Shown piece by piece: positions 36,226-47,935 of a stretch of DNA of 64,000 nt. The stretch is from assembly GCF_029278605.1 (NCBI RefSeq), contig NZ_CP119573.1, positions 1,054,001 to 1,118,000 on the forward strand. The letters run 5' to 3'. Under the pieces are notes generated by a model, which saw only the letters and a program-made list of their open reading frames with translations, was not told where the DNA came from and ran no database searches. The position numbers and the translations under genes were made by a program. This stretch comes from Cupriavidus sp. WKF15. Its GTDB lineage: Bacteria; Pseudomonadota; Gammaproteobacteria; Burkholderiales; Burkholderiaceae. Each line of letters starts with the position of its first letter. The first letter of the stretch is position 1.

Positions 36226-36265
36226 GCCAAATGCAAGCGCTTAAATCTGAGCGCTTGCATTTGGC
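36226..36265. repeat. perfect 16-bp inverted repeat in the rRNA spacer
   Basis: GCCAAATGCAAGCGCT (36226-36241) and its exact reverse complement (36250-36265) flank an 8-nt loop. It occupies the place where spacer tRNA genes are expected and would form a very stable RNA hairpin that could serve as a processing or antitermination structure. Confidence 0.9.
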
Positions 36266-36304
36266 ATTTGCCAAGCGATCGCGGGTCTGACCTGCGGATC
36301 GGCT

Positions 36305-36316
36305 GTTCTTTAACAA
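36305..36316 (+). promoter_or_regulatory. boxA element before 23S
   Basis: GTTCTTTAACAA, identical to the leader copy, which maintains antitermination through 23S. Confidence 0.75.
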
Positions 36317-36492
36317 TATGGGATGTAGTAAAGGTGTCGCGCGAGCGTTGATGAGACGCTGCAGTACCAACGCGATACCGGGTTGTGATTGTATCAACCA
36401 AAGTATTTAAGTGATCGAAAGATGACTTGGAATACGGCACAAATGCGAGAACTCACCTGTAGCGAAGGTCTCACTGAGACACACTCGTTATA

Positions 36493-39373
<2,881 letters not shown>

Positions 39374-39500
39374 TATAACCAGTGTGTTTTAGCCTGGTGA
39401 GTGGAAAATCGCCTTGTGCCGATACAGCACAACCCGAAGACTACAAAGACTACATCCCGAATTGGTGACGCTGACCGAGTGTCAGCGCCACAACCCCTTA

Positions 39501-39617
39501 TGCCTGGTGACCATAGCGAGTTGGAACCACCCCTTCCCATCCCGAACAGGTCCGTGAAACGACTCCGCGCCGATGATAGTGCGGATTACCCGTGTGAAAG
39601 TAGGTCATCGCCAGGCT
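39501..39617 (+). rRNA. rrf: 5S ribosomal RNA
   Basis: TGCCTGGTGACCATAGCGAG at the 5' end pairs with the 3' end GCCAGGCT, and the core CCCATCCCGAACAGG is typical. It lies about 130 bp after 23S; no tRNA is found between or after. Confidence 0.95.
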
Positions 39618-39627
39618 CTTACAATGT

Positions 39628-39663
39628 AAAACCCCTCGACAGCGTGTGCTGCGAGGGGTTTTT
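39628..39663 (+). terminator. rRNA operon terminator
   Basis: A hairpin of AAACCCCTCG/CGAGGGGTTT with an inner CAGC-GTGT-GCTG stem (one bulged A) is followed by a T run. It ends the rrn transcript 11 bp after 5S. Confidence 0.9.
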
Positions 39664-39695
39664 GCTTTGGGGCGGCGGCTCGCGCAGTTTTGACG

Positions 39696-40313
39696 CTACG
39701 CTGACTTGATCCGCTCGATTTCTTCTTCGACGTCGCGCAAGCGGTCTTTCCCAAAATAGATCTCGTCATTGACGAAGAAGGTTGGCGAGCCGAAGGCGCC
39801 GCGCTCGAATGATGCTTGTGTGTTCTTTAGCAGCATTTCCTTGATTTCCGGATCGCTTATCCGTCCAAGCAGGCGCTCGGCATCGAGGCCGGCCTCGCGC
39901 AGCACGGTTGCGATCGTTGCAGGATCGTCCATCTTCTTTTCCTGTTCCCACATCGCCGAGAACACCGCATCGACATAGCGCTCGAAGCAGCCCTCGAACC
40001 GGGCCGCGACCGCGCCACGCATGATTTGCAGGGTGTTGACGGGAAAATGCGGGTTGAACCGGTAAGCAGTGAGTCCGTGCTTCGTGACAAAGCGCGTGAT
40101 TTCCAGCTGACCGTACTCCGGCTTGTTCTTGATGCCCGCGAAGGCTTCACCTGGCGAGCGGTTGCCCGTCAGCCGGAACAGGCCTCCCAGAAGGACCGGC
40201 ACATACTCGAACTTCACCCCGGTGCGCTGCTCGATGGACGGGATGACCTTGTGAGAGAGGTACGAATTGGGGCTGCCAAAATCAAAGTGGAACTGCACGA
40301 CGGGGGTATTCAT
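39696..40313 (-). CDS. DsbA-fold 2-hydroxychromene-2-carboxylate isomerase family protein
   Basis: This 205-aa thioredoxin-like protein of the kappa-GST/HCCA-isomerase class starts 'VVQFHFDFGSPNSYLSHKVI' with the 'DFxSP' motif. The serine in this motif replaces the CxxC of DsbA and activates glutathione. It contains 'GAFGSPTFFVNDEIYFGKDRL' near the C-terminus. HCCA isomerase acts in naphthalene degradation, but many relatives have other glutathione-dependent isomerase roles. It is followed by an SDR gene on the same strand (40358), which suggests one unit. Confidence 0.88.
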   Translation of the reverse strand: MNTPVVQFHFDFGSPNSYLSHKVIPSIEQRTGVKFEYVPVLLGGLFRLTGNRSPGEAFAGIKNKPEYGQLEITRFVTKHGLTAYRFNPHFPVNTLQIMRGAVAARFEGCFERYVDAVFSAMWEQEKKMDDPATIATVLREAGLDAERLLGRISDPEIKEMLLKNTQASFERGAFGSPTFFVNDEIYFGKDRLRDVEEEIERIKSA

Positions 40314-40357
40314 TTGATGTCACTCCAGTGTGGCGTTCTTCAACCAGTCACAAGGCA

Positions 40358-41086
40358 TTACCAGGCCTCGATCCAGGGGCGCAGGTCGAGTTCGTGGGTC
40401 CACGCGTCGCGCGGTTGCTGGTGCAGCATCCAGTAGGTGTCGGCGATGTGCTCGGGATTGAGAATGCCGTCGCGATCCTTCAGGGCGTAGCGCTCGGGGA
40501 AGGTCTCGCGGATAAACTCGGTATCGATGGCGCCATCGATGATGGGATGGGCCACGTGAATGCCCTTGGGGCCAAGTTCCTTGGCCATGGATTGCGCCAG
40601 CGCGCGCAGTCCGTGCTTGGCCCCTGCAAACGCGGAGAAGCCCGCCCGGCCGCGCAGGCTGGCCGTCGCACCGGTGAAGAAGATGGAGCCGCGGCCGCGG
40701 GGTGCCATTACCTTTGCCGTCTCGCGTCCCATCAGGAAGCCGGCAAAGCACGCCATTTCCCAGACCTTGTAGTAGACGCGAGCGGTCGTTTCCAGGACGT
40801 CGAAGCGGACATTGGCACCGATGTTGAAGACCGCAATCTCGATCGGCGCGATGTTCGCCTCGATGTTCTGCACCAGCGCCGTCATTTCCTCTTCCTTGCG
40901 CGCGTCCGAGCCGAAAGCATGGGCGACGCCGCCTTCGGCTTCGATCTGGGCGACCAGGGGCGCGAGCTTGTCTGCATTACGCCTTGTGACGCACGCGATA
41001 TATCCCTCGCGTGCAAAGCGGCAGGCAATGGCGCCGCCCGTCGCATCGCCTGCGCCGACGACGAGGATGGCCTTCTTTTCACTCAT
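40358..41086 (-). CDS. SDR-family protein with altered catalytic Tyr
   Basis: This 242-aa SDR-like protein has a Rossmann start 'KAILVVGAGDATGGAIACRF' and 'VFNIGANVRF' (the NAG-equivalent). At the YxxxK site it reads 'FSAFAGAKHGLRALAQ', so the catalytic Tyr is Phe while Lys is kept. The subgroup with FAxAK is found among other proteobacterial SDRs and its activity is unclear. ATG 41086 has AAGGAGA upstream. Presumed partner of the HCCA-isomerase-like gene, and divergent from an IclR regulator. Confidence 0.87.
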   Translation of the reverse strand: MSEKKAILVVGAGDATGGAIACRFAREGYIACVTRRNADKLAPLVAQIEAEGGVAHAFGSDARKEEEMTALVQNIEANIAPIEIAVFNIGANVRFDVLETTARVYYKVWEMACFAGFLMGRETAKVMAPRGRGSIFFTGATASLRGRAGFSAFAGAKHGLRALAQSMAKELGPKGIHVAHPIIDGAIDTEFIRETFPERYALKDRDGILNPEHIADTYWMLHQQPRDAWTHELDLRPWIEAW

Positions 41087-41102
41087 GGTGTCTCCTTGTA
41101 AA

Positions 41103-41116
41103 TATTCTGCGGAATA
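41103..41116. promoter_or_regulatory. candidate IclR-family operator
   Basis: TATTC-TGCG-GAATA is a perfect inverted repeat built around TTCYGCGGAA, similar to the TTCCGC-type sites of IclR-family regulators. It lies 17 bp upstream of the SDR start in the region shared with the IclR gene. Confidence 0.5.
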
Positions 41117-41198
41117 ACAAACTGCATTGCGGGTCAGTATGGATTTCACCTTTGCGAGTGTCAACGAGGAGCTCTTAAGATGCCGGAAGATTTGTCAT

Positions 41199-41233
41199 CT
41201 TGTGGACTGCATATCGAGCTTGTAGACTGCATA
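41199..41233. repeat. tandem 15-bp direct repeats, 20-bp period
   Basis: CTTGTGGACTGCATA (41199-41213) and CTTGTAGACTGCATA (41219-41233) differ in one base and are spaced by exactly two helical turns. The position between divergent SDR and IclR genes suggests a regulator binding array. Confidence 0.6.
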
Positions 41234-41376
41234 GCGGTTCATTGGAGCGGATCCGGAGACACGGCGAGTGATCCGAGCGCTGGTTCGGCTTCCGCGGCAC
41301 CCAACGGAAAACCGCCCAAGGGTGATATGAAGAAGCGGCCGCAAGCGTGCGAGGCAATCGCGCAAGGAAAATCAGC

Positions 41377-42252
41377 ATGGCAACAGAATTGAAGCAAGAG
41401 GAGTTGAGCCGCGCATTGGCCACGGACGTCAACGACGCCGAGCAAGAGGCCCGGGGCGACGAGAGTCAGGACCGGCATTTCGTCACGGCGCTGGCGCGGG
41501 GCCTTGAGGTACTCAGCTGTTTTCGCAGCGGAGACAGCTTCCTTGCCAACCACGAGATTGCCATGCGCTGCGGGCTGCCGAAATCGACCGTCACCCGGCT
41601 CACCTATACCCTGACGAAGCTCGGCTATCTGCATCTCGTTCCGGACAGCGGAAAGTACCGGCTTGGCACGGCGACGGCCGCGCTGGGCAGTTCCATGCTG
41701 GTCAATCTTGACGTGCGGCAGGTGGCACGACCGTACCTGAGGTCATTGGCAGCCGAAACCGGCGCGGTCGTGGCGCTGACGACGCGCGACCGGCTCTCGA
41801 TGCTGTATCTCGAGTGCTGCCGCAGCACGTCGATCGTCACCCTCAGCCTGGATGTCGGGTCCCGCATTCCACTGGGAACCAGCGCGTCGGGGATGGCTTT
41901 GCTGGCAGCGCTGCCAGCGAGCGAGAGGGCCGACCTTATGGAACGCATCCGGGACCTGGATCAGGGCAACTGGCCGCACACCGAGCGCGGCATCCTGAAG
42001 GCGATCGAGGAATATCGCGCCACGGGATGCGCGACCTCGGCCGGCAACTGGATCAGGGAGGTCCATGGTATTGCCACGCCACTATGGCCGGGCAGGGGGC
42101 TGCCCTTGATGACAATCAGCGTGGCGGGGGCAGCGGGGTATTTTCCCGTTGCACGCCTGCACGAGGAGATCCGCCCGAAGCTTCTGGATACCGTCAGGGA
42201 AATCGAACGGAATCTCGGGCAGCGCCCGGAAGCGCCGGCTCCGATGCCGTAG
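41377..42252 (+). CDS. IclR-family transcriptional regulator
   Basis: This 291-aa regulator has an N-terminal winged HTH ('NHEIAMRCGLPKSTVTRLTYTL', residues ~60-82) preceded by a longer than usual acidic arm. The effector domain (~120-280) begins 'LRSLAAETGAVVALTTRDR' and contains 'IPLGTSASGMALLAALP'. Start ATG 41377 has AGGAAA upstream. It is divergent from the SDR/HCCA-isomerase genes and probably controls them. Confidence 0.9.
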   Translation: MATELKQEELSRALATDVNDAEQEARGDESQDRHFVTALARGLEVLSCFRSGDSFLANHEIAMRCGLPKSTVTRLTYTLTKLGYLHLVPDSGKYRLGTATAALGSSMLVNLDVRQVARPYLRSLAAETGAVVALTTRDRLSMLYLECCRSTSIVTLSLDVGSRIPLGTSASGMALLAALPASERADLMERIRDLDQGNWPHTERGILKAIEEYRATGCATSAGNWIREVHGIATPLWPGRGLPLMTISVAGAAGYFPVARLHEEIRPKLLDTVREIERNLGQRPEAPAPMP

Positions 42253-42448
42253 CGCTGCGCGCCTCGGTTCAGCGCCACCGGGCAGGCCGTCCCGTCGGAG
42301 GGGCGCCTGCGGGGCACGGATATGGGCTTCGGCCCACCTCACCGGAGCGCGCTACAGAACCTCATGGTAAGGTTGCCGAGATGCGCTCACAGACTTCAAC
42401 TGGTGATAGCTGGGCGCCACTTATTTGCTGTCTGGAGAATGACGCAGC

Positions 42449-42880
42449 GTGGGTGATGCGAAACAGAATACGCGGCATACGCTGCTGGCCGAGAAGGTGG
42501 CGATCAGCCGGGCCTTGCGCCTGAGCGTGCCGCCAGAGGCCAGGCCCGCGCCGGTCAGCAGGCAGGAGTGGCTGCGGCAGCGCAAGGAGCAGCTGCGGGC
42601 TGCCCGCGCCGCTGCGAAGCAAAGGCGCGAACTGCTCAAGGCGGAAATCCTGTCGGCCGCGCGCGATATCGCCCGTGAGGAGCGTGTTGCCGCGCGGCTG
42701 GAGGCTGATCGCCTGAAGGCCAATGCGAAGAGCGAGCGGACCTACGCACGGGAGGACGAACGCGCTGCCGCCAAGTTCGAACGCGGGCAGCCCGCCCGTG
42801 CGGCGTCAAAACGAAAGACGCTTGCCAAGGAGAAGCGCAAGCTGGTCTCCTACACTGACCTGCTGCGCATGCGCGGGTGA
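42449..42880 (+). CDS. basic coiled-coil protein of unknown function
   Basis: This 143-aa, Arg/Lys/Ala/Glu-rich protein has a long predicted helix (~residues 40-130, e.g. 'RAARAAAKQRRELLKAEIL'). It begins at GTG 42449 and ends 10 bp before the convergent metC-like gene. No known domain. Strong positive charge suggests nucleic acid or membrane binding, but this is only composition. Confidence 0.5.
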   Translation: MGDAKQNTRHTLLAEKVAISRALRLSVPPEARPAPVSRQEWLRQRKEQLRAARAAAKQRRELLKAEILSAARDIAREERVAARLEADRLKANAKSERTYAREDERAAAKFERGQPARAASKRKTLAKEKRKLVSYTDLLRMRG

Positions 42881-42890
42881 ACAGGGCAGG

Positions 42891-44117
42891 TCAGGTCGCG
42901 CAGATCGGCTCGGAGCCCACGTCTTCATTTTCCGTCAGGGACTCATGCACGGTGAGCGCCAGCAGACCCCGTTGGAGATCGTCGATCAGGTCCTGCGGGT
43001 CCTCAAGTCCCACATGCAGACGCACTGCCTGTCCCTGGTAGGGCCAGCGTGAGCCGGTGCATCCCTTGCCCGGGGTGAACGGGATCGCGAGGCTTTCATA
43101 GCCACCCCAGGAAACACCTAGTCCGAAATGATCGAGCGCGTCGATGAAGGCCGCGAGCGACGCCTTCGAATTCGTGCGCAGCACCGCCGAGAAGAGGCCG
43201 CAGGCGCCGGTAAAGTCGCGCTTCCATAGTGCATGTCCCGGGTGGGATGGCAATGCGGGATGCAGGACCGCCTCGACCTGCGGCTGACGCTCCAGCCATT
43301 GCGCGACGTGCAGCCCGGATTGCCAGTGACGCTGCAATCTGACGGCCAGGGTACGCAGGCCGCGCAGGGCCAGATAGATGTCATCCGGGCCGGCAGTCTG
43401 CCCCAGGTCATGCGTCGTCTGCTTGACCAGGGGCCAGGTGTCCCGATTGCAGGTCACCACGCCGAGCATGGCGTCGGAATGGCCCACGATGTATTTCGTG
43501 GCGGCGTGGATCGAGACGTCGACGCCGTGCGCGAATGGCTTGAAATAGAGTGGCGTCCCCCAGGTGTTATCCATGACGACATAAGCGCCGTGCTTGTGCG
43601 CCGCCGCGGAGATGGCGGGTATATCCTGGATGTCGAGGGTCTCGGAGCCGGGCGATTCCACATAGACGACGCGGGTATTGGGCCGGAACAGGGCCTCGAT
43701 CGGCTTGCCGTCAACAGGATCATAAGTCTCGACTTCGACGCCGAAGCGCGCCATGACGCGCTCCAGGAAGGCGCGTGTCGGCGAATAGGCGCTGTCGCTC
43801 ACGAGGACATGGTCGCCTGCCGACAGCAGGGCGGTCAGCGCCGTACTGATCGCGGCAAGGCCCGAAGGAAAGACCAGCGATCGGTGTCCACCTTCAAGGG
43901 CGGCCATGGCTTCTTCGAACGCATGGGTCGTGGGTGTGCCATAGCGGCCATAAGTAGTGGCCCCGGGTTCTTCCGCGGCGCGCGCGCGCTTCATCTCTTC
44001 CCATTCGGCCATCGACCCCGCGAGGATGGTCGATGCCCGGAAGATCGGGGTGTTCACTACGCCGCCAAAGCGCTCCGGGTGGCGGCCGGCACAAACGAGT
44101 TGGGTGCTTTCCTTCAT
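42891..44117 (-). CDS. metC: cystathionine beta-lyase (Cys/Met metabolism PLP enzyme)
   Basis: This 408-aa PLP-dependent enzyme has the Schiff-base lysine in 'SIHAATKYIVGHSDAMLG' (~residue 205), with 'VFPSGLAAISTALTALL' and 'SDSAYSPTR' upstream. It cleaves cystathionine to homocysteine, pyruvate and ammonia; many also act as cysteine or cystine lyases. ATG 44117 is the family start (AGGATCT upstream); the longer frame overlaps dcyD. Distal gene of a sulphur amino-acid operon, so a cystine-lyase role is also possible. Confidence 0.9.
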   Translation of the reverse strand: MKESTQLVCAGRHPERFGGVVNTPIFRASTILAGSMAEWEEMKRARAAEEPGATTYGRYGTPTTHAFEEAMAALEGGHRSLVFPSGLAAISTALTALLSAGDHVLVSDSAYSPTRAFLERVMARFGVEVETYDPVDGKPIEALFRPNTRVVYVESPGSETLDIQDIPAISAAAHKHGAYVVMDNTWGTPLYFKPFAHGVDVSIHAATKYIVGHSDAMLGVVTCNRDTWPLVKQTTHDLGQTAGPDDIYLALRGLRTLAVRLQRHWQSGLHVAQWLERQPQVEAVLHPALPSHPGHALWKRDFTGACGLFSAVLRTNSKASLAAFIDALDHFGLGVSWGGYESLAIPFTPGKGCTGSRWPYQGQAVRLHVGLEDPQDLIDDLQRGLLALTVHESLTENEDVGSEPICAT

Positions 44118-44191
44118 AGGATCTCCATGGATGTTCGATGCGGCATCGGTATTGCAAGTGCCGCCGGGATGTCTGATACGCAGGCGGACGG

Positions 44192-45205
44192 CTAGAGTGG
44201 GGCCGCCTGGAGCGCGTCGCGATAGGCGAACAGCGCCGGAGCGCCGCCGGTATGCAGGAACAGCAGCGGACCGTCGCCATCGAAGCGTTTGCGCATCACG
44301 CCGTCGAGCAAGCCGGCCATCGCTTTCGCCGTATAGACAGGGTCGAGCAGCACGCCCTCCGTGCGGGCCAGCAGGCCGATGGCATCGAGCGCAGCCTGGT
44401 TGGGTTCGCCATAGCGGGGCAGGAAGTATTCGTCCCACAGTTCGAGCCGAAGATCCGCTGGCACTTCGATGCCGAGCAAATCCGCCGTTCCGTCGATCAG
44501 GCCCGCCACCTTGGGTGCCTGTGCCGCGACAGTTCGCGAGACGGTGATGCCGATGACTTGTGCATCGGGCATGGCATGGGCCAGTGCCAGCGCAAGCCCC
44601 CCGTGGGTTCCGGCACTCCCGGACGCCAGCACGACGGCAGAGAATGAAATGCCCATCGCTTCGGCTTGCTGCGCGAGTTCCAGGCCGGCCTGTACATATC
44701 CCAATGCGCCAAGCGGATTGGATCCGCCGATCGGGACGATGTAGGGCTTGTATCCGTCGCTACGCAGCCGTTCAGCCAGCGCTTGCAGCTGTGCGTCGGC
44801 GTTGTCGAGCGTGGCAACCGGCTCAGCGTGCGCGTCGAACAGGTCGAGCAGCAGGCGGTTGCCGCTGTGCAGGTAGTCGGCGTCGGTGGTGCCAGTGGGA
44901 TTTTCCAGCAACGCGTGGCAGCGCAGTCCGAGACGGGCTGCGACGGCGGCTGTCTGCCGGACATGATTCGACTGAATCGCGCCGGCAGTCACTAGCGTAT
45001 CGGCACCGTGGCGCAAGGCATCGGCCGCCAGGAATTCAAGCTTGCGCAGCTTGTTTCCGCCAAAAGCGAGTGGCGTGGTGTCATCGCGCTTGATATAGAC
45101 ATCGCGACCGAGCATGCCGGACAAGCGCTCGAGCTTCTGCAGGGGGGTGACCGCGCCAACCAGTTCGAGGCGTGAAAATGAAGCAATGCGATCCGAGATT
45201 TTCAT
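44192..45205 (-). CDS. dcyD: D-cysteine desulfhydrase
   Basis: This 337-aa fold-type II PLP enzyme (ACC-deaminase family) has the PLP-binding Lys in '[12 protein letters not shown]' (~residue 51), the substrate loop '[18 protein letters not shown]' (~residues 73-90) and '[14 protein letters not shown]' for the phosphate. It converts D-cysteine to pyruvate, sulfide and ammonia. It sits inside the cystine transporter/metC operon, as dcyD does next to the fliY/yecSC cystine transporter genes in enterobacteria. Confidence 0.9.
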   Translation of the reverse strand: MKISDRIASFSRLELVGAVTPLQKLERLSGMLGRDVYIKRDDTTPLAFGGNKLRKLEFLAADALRHGADTLVTAGAIQSNHVRQTAAVAARLGLRCHALLENPTGTTDADYLHSGNRLLLDLFDAHAEPVATLDNADAQLQALAERLRSDGYKPYIVPIGGSNPLGALGYVQAGLELAQQAEAMGISFSAVVLASGSAGTHGGLALALAHAMPDAQVIGITVSRTVAAQAPKVAGLIDGTADLLGIEVPADLRLELWDEYFLPRYGEPNQAALDAIGLLARTEGVLLDPVYTAKAMAGLLDGVMRKRFDGDGPLLFLHTGGAPALFAYRDALQAAPL

Positions 45206-45300
45206 GGGTTTGGACTCTGGGGAGGTAAACCAGGCAAGGCGGATGCCGCCAGGGGAGCGACTCCCCGACTTCCGTCTTCATGCCAGCCAGCACGCCTGCA

Positions 45301-46026
45301 TCAGTGCAGGATCTTCGCCAGGAACTCCTTTGCACGGGCTGACTTGGGATCGCCGAAAAAGGCTTCCTTGCCTGTGTCCTCGACGATGGCGCCGCTATCC
45401 ATGAAGATCACGCGGTTGGCAACCTTCTTCGCGAATCCCATTTCGTGGGTGACGCAGATCATCGTCATGCCTTCGCGAGCGAGTCCCGTCATGACGTCGA
45501 GCACCTCGTTGATCATTTCCGGGTCGAGTGCCGATGTGGGTTCATCGAACAGCATGGCGACAGGATCCATCGACAAGGCGCGTGCGATGGCAACGCGCTG
45601 TTGCTGTCCGCCGGAAAGCTGCGCGGGGAACTTGGCGGCATGCGTTTTCAGGCCGACGCGCTCCAGCAGCCTCAAGCCCTTCTCGCGGGCCTCGTCCTTG
45701 CCGCGCTTCAGTACCTTGACCTGCGCCAGCGAAAGGTTGTCGAGAATGCTCAGGTGCGGGAACAGCTCGAAATGCTGGAACACCATGCCGACCCGCGAGC
45801 ACAACTGCGCAAGGTTGATCTTCGGATCCCCGACGCTGACGCCGTCCACGCTGATCCGGCCCTGCTGGAACGATTCCAGCCCGTTCACCGTCTTGATCAG
45901 CGTTGACTTGCCGGACCCCGACGGGCCGCAGATGACCACGACCTCGCCTTTCTCCACACGCGTGCTGCATGTATCCAGCACCTTGAACTGACCGTACCAT
46001 TTCGATACGCCTTCGAGGGCAATCAT
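45301..46026 (-). CDS. tcyN: L-cystine-type ABC transporter ATP-binding protein
   Basis: This 241-aa ATPase has Walker A '[15 protein letters not shown]' (~residue 35), the Q-loop '[12 protein letters not shown]', the signature '[15 protein letters not shown]' and Walker B '[14 protein letters not shown]'. It groups with the polar amino-acid subfamily and, by context with dcyD and metC, is the cystine (TcyN/YecC) type. Gene order tcyJ-tcyL-tcyN-dcyD-metC on the minus strand. Subfamily assignment rests on context. Confidence 0.9.
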   Translation of the reverse strand: MIALEGVSKWYGQFKVLDTCSTRVEKGEVVVICGPSGSGKSTLIKTVNGLESFQQGRISVDGVSVGDPKINLAQLCSRVGMVFQHFELFPHLSILDNLSLAQVKVLKRGKDEAREKGLRLLERVGLKTHAAKFPAQLSGGQQQRVAIARALSMDPVAMLFDEPTSALDPEMINEVLDVMTGLAREGMTMICVTHEMGFAKKVANRVIFMDSGAIVEDTGKEAFFGDPKSARAKEFLAKILH

Positions 46027-46080
46027 TGTCTTGTCTCCTGCTTGCAGTTTGTGGTTGTAGTGCTTTGGCGGAGCGCGGGA

Positions 46081-46752
46081 TCAGCGTGTCACGCGCAGCG
46101 TCAGCCGCGCCTCGATGCGCCGCTGCACCCACGACAGTCCCGTGCTGAGCAGCCAGTAGATGGCTGCCACCGACAGGTACAAGGGAAGCGGCTGGAACGT
46201 GGAGGCAATGATCTCCTGCGACGATCTCAGCAACTCGGTCACGGTGATGACCGACACCAGCGAGGTGTCCTTGATCAGGCTGATGAGCGTGTTGCCGAGG
46301 CTCGGCACGGCCAGCCGCAAGGCCTGCGGGCAGACGATGTAACGCAGCGTCTGCAGATGGCTCAGCCCGAGGCTGTGCGCCGCGCTCCATTGCCCGCGGC
46401 TGATGCCCAGGATCGCGCCGCGCATGCTTTCCGAGAGGTAGGCGCCGGCGTTGGCCGTGAGGGTCAGGATGCCCGCGCTGGTCGGGTCCAGCGAGATGCC
46501 GAGGTCCGGCAGGCCATAGTAGACGACGAACATCTGCACCAGCAGCGGCGTACCGCGCATGACGCTGACATAGGCGCGTGCAATGCCGCTAAGGACAGGG
46601 CTGGCGCTGATGCCCATGATGGCGACAACGATCCCGACCAGCAGGCCGAAGACCATCGAGGCCAGGGCAAACTTCACGGTGATCGCGGCGCCTTGCAGGA
46701 GCAACGGCGAGGCATGAATAATCAGATCAAAAGGGCTCATGGTGCGATCCAT
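46081..46752 (-). CDS. tcyL: L-cystine-type ABC transporter permease
   Basis: This 223-aa HisM-family permease has about five TM segments, 'YVSVMRGTPLLVQMFVVYYGLP' and the EAA-loop 'YLSESMRGAILGISRGQWSAA' (~residues 105-125). An alternative start is the internal ATG at 46740 (MSPFDLI). Second gene of the operon; a single permease gene suggests a homodimer, as in the YecS transporter. Confidence 0.9.
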   Translation of the reverse strand: MDRTMSPFDLIIHASPLLLQGAAITVKFALASMVFGLLVGIVVAIMGISASPVLSGIARAYVSVMRGTPLLVQMFVVYYGLPDLGISLDPTSAGILTLTANAGAYLSESMRGAILGISRGQWSAAHSLGLSHLQTLRYIVCPQALRLAVPSLGNTLISLIKDTSLVSVITVTELLRSSQEIIASTFQPLPLYLSVAAIYWLLSTGLSWVQRRIEARLTLRVTR

Positions 46753-46812
46753 TGCTGTGGCCAGGCACGCCCGCGCCTGACGGGACGGGCGTGTTGTCAG
46801 GCGTGGCGGTGA

Positions 46813-47613
46813 TTACTGTGCGAGGGGTTGGCTGGCATCGGTGCCAAGCCACTGAACGGACAGCTTGCGCAAGGTGCCGTCCCGCTGCAGCGCGTTGAGG
46901 GCGTCGTCAATCGCCTTGGCGAACCTGGGATTGCCCTTGCGATAGGGAATACCCATCTCCAGCTTTGTGCCGGCCAGCAGCGCGCCGGTACGTAGCGGCA
47001 GGTTCGCGTTCTTGATCAGGTACGGCAGCATCAGGCGATCATTGAGCGCGGCATCGATGCGGCCGGCCGCGAGATCGCGCAGGTTTTCCGAGGTGCCCGG
47101 ATAGGTCTGCACCTGGATGCCCGACACCGATTTCGCCAGGTCGGCGTAGTTGCTGCCCAGCGTGACGCCGACGGATTTGCCCTTCAGCGCTTCCAGGGAC
47201 CCGAACTCGCGCTTGTCGTCGCTGCGCTGAAGTACCTGCACCGCGGAATAGACGTAGGGCTGCGTGAAATCGAGCGCCTGCCTGCGTGCCGGCGTCATGC
47301 TGACCTGGTTGACGATAACGTCGAACTTGCCGGCCTGCAGGCCCGCGATGATGCCGCTCCACTCGGTGGTGATGAACTGGACCTTGAGGCCCATCTTGTC
47401 CGCCACCGCCCGGGCCACCGCGACGTCGAAGCCATCGAGCTGGCCCTGGGCGTTCCGATAGCCGAACGGCGGGTACGTGCCCTCCATGCCGACCTTCAGG
47501 ACGCCGCTGGCCTTGACGGTATCGAGCAGGTCTTCAGCCTGTACGGCAGGTGCGGTGAAACCGAGGACGGTCGCCAGTAGCGCGCCTTGCAACAGCGATT
47601 GCAGCAGCTTCAT
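46813..47613 (-). CDS. tcyJ: L-cystine-type ABC transporter substrate-binding protein
   Basis: This 266-aa family-3 binding protein has a signal peptide ('LLQGALLATVLGFTAPAVQA') and the start 'EDLLDTVKASGVLKVGMEGTYPPFGY', with 'FDVIVNQVSMTPARRQALDF' (~residues 115-134) forming the ligand pocket. First gene of the operon; a GGAGACAAGGC site precedes its ATG. Ligand inferred from the neighbouring D-cysteine desulfhydrase and cystathionine lyase. Confidence 0.9.
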   Translation of the reverse strand: MKLLQSLLQGALLATVLGFTAPAVQAEDLLDTVKASGVLKVGMEGTYPPFGYRNAQGQLDGFDVAVARAVADKMGLKVQFITTEWSGIIAGLQAGKFDVIVNQVSMTPARRQALDFTQPYVYSAVQVLQRSDDKREFGSLEALKGKSVGVTLGSNYADLAKSVSGIQVQTYPGTSENLRDLAAGRIDAALNDRLMLPYLIKNANLPLRTGALLAGTKLEMGIPYRKGNPRFAKAIDDALNALQRDGTLRKLSVQWLGTDASQPLAQ

Positions 47614-47935
47614 GCCTTGTCTCCAATGTGGTTATAGGTATTGTCGAAGGGCAGCATCAGTGCCCGACAGGTTCTGTGAAACGACGACTTTCCTGATCGG
47701 TAACGGGCGCCCCCGCCGACCTCGAGACCGGCGTCTTGTCGAGACGCTGTGTCGTCCAGGCCGTGAGGGAAATCGTAGTGATCCGTCAGGGGAAAAAACT
47801 TTCAAAAGACAGCGAGGCGAAGCCTGCTCGTGGAATATTTTTCTCCGCATATCGGGATAAAGACAACGGAGTTCCCGGTATCCGGAAGGAAGTGCAAGAA
47901 GCCTCTCCCACTGGCAACGGCTTCGCTATCCGCGC
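47614..47935. other. upstream region of the cystine operon
   Basis: These 322 bases contain the leader of the minus-strand cystine operon. TATAAC on the minus strand near 47630 could be a -10 box, but no matching -35 is convincing. No gene is seen. Confidence 0.4.

Larger units (their letters stand above)
36158..36492 (+). other. 16S-23S spacer without tRNA genes
   Basis: The ~335-base spacer holds the 3' strand of the 16S processing stem (36186-36197), a small hairpin (TTCAGCC…GGCTGAA, 36210-36225), a perfect 16-bp inverted repeat (36226-36241 with 36250-36265) and a boxA (36305-36316). No cloverleaf or anticodon arm for tRNA-Ile(GAT) or tRNA-Ala(TGC), which usually occupy this spacer in Burkholderiaceae, can be found. 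Confidence 0.85.

Noticed and set aside
36158..36492. tRNA-Ile and tRNA-Ala genes in the 16S-23S spacer
   Set aside because: Searched by eye for their conserved anticodon arms and T-loops (GGTTCGA…); none found, so none reported.
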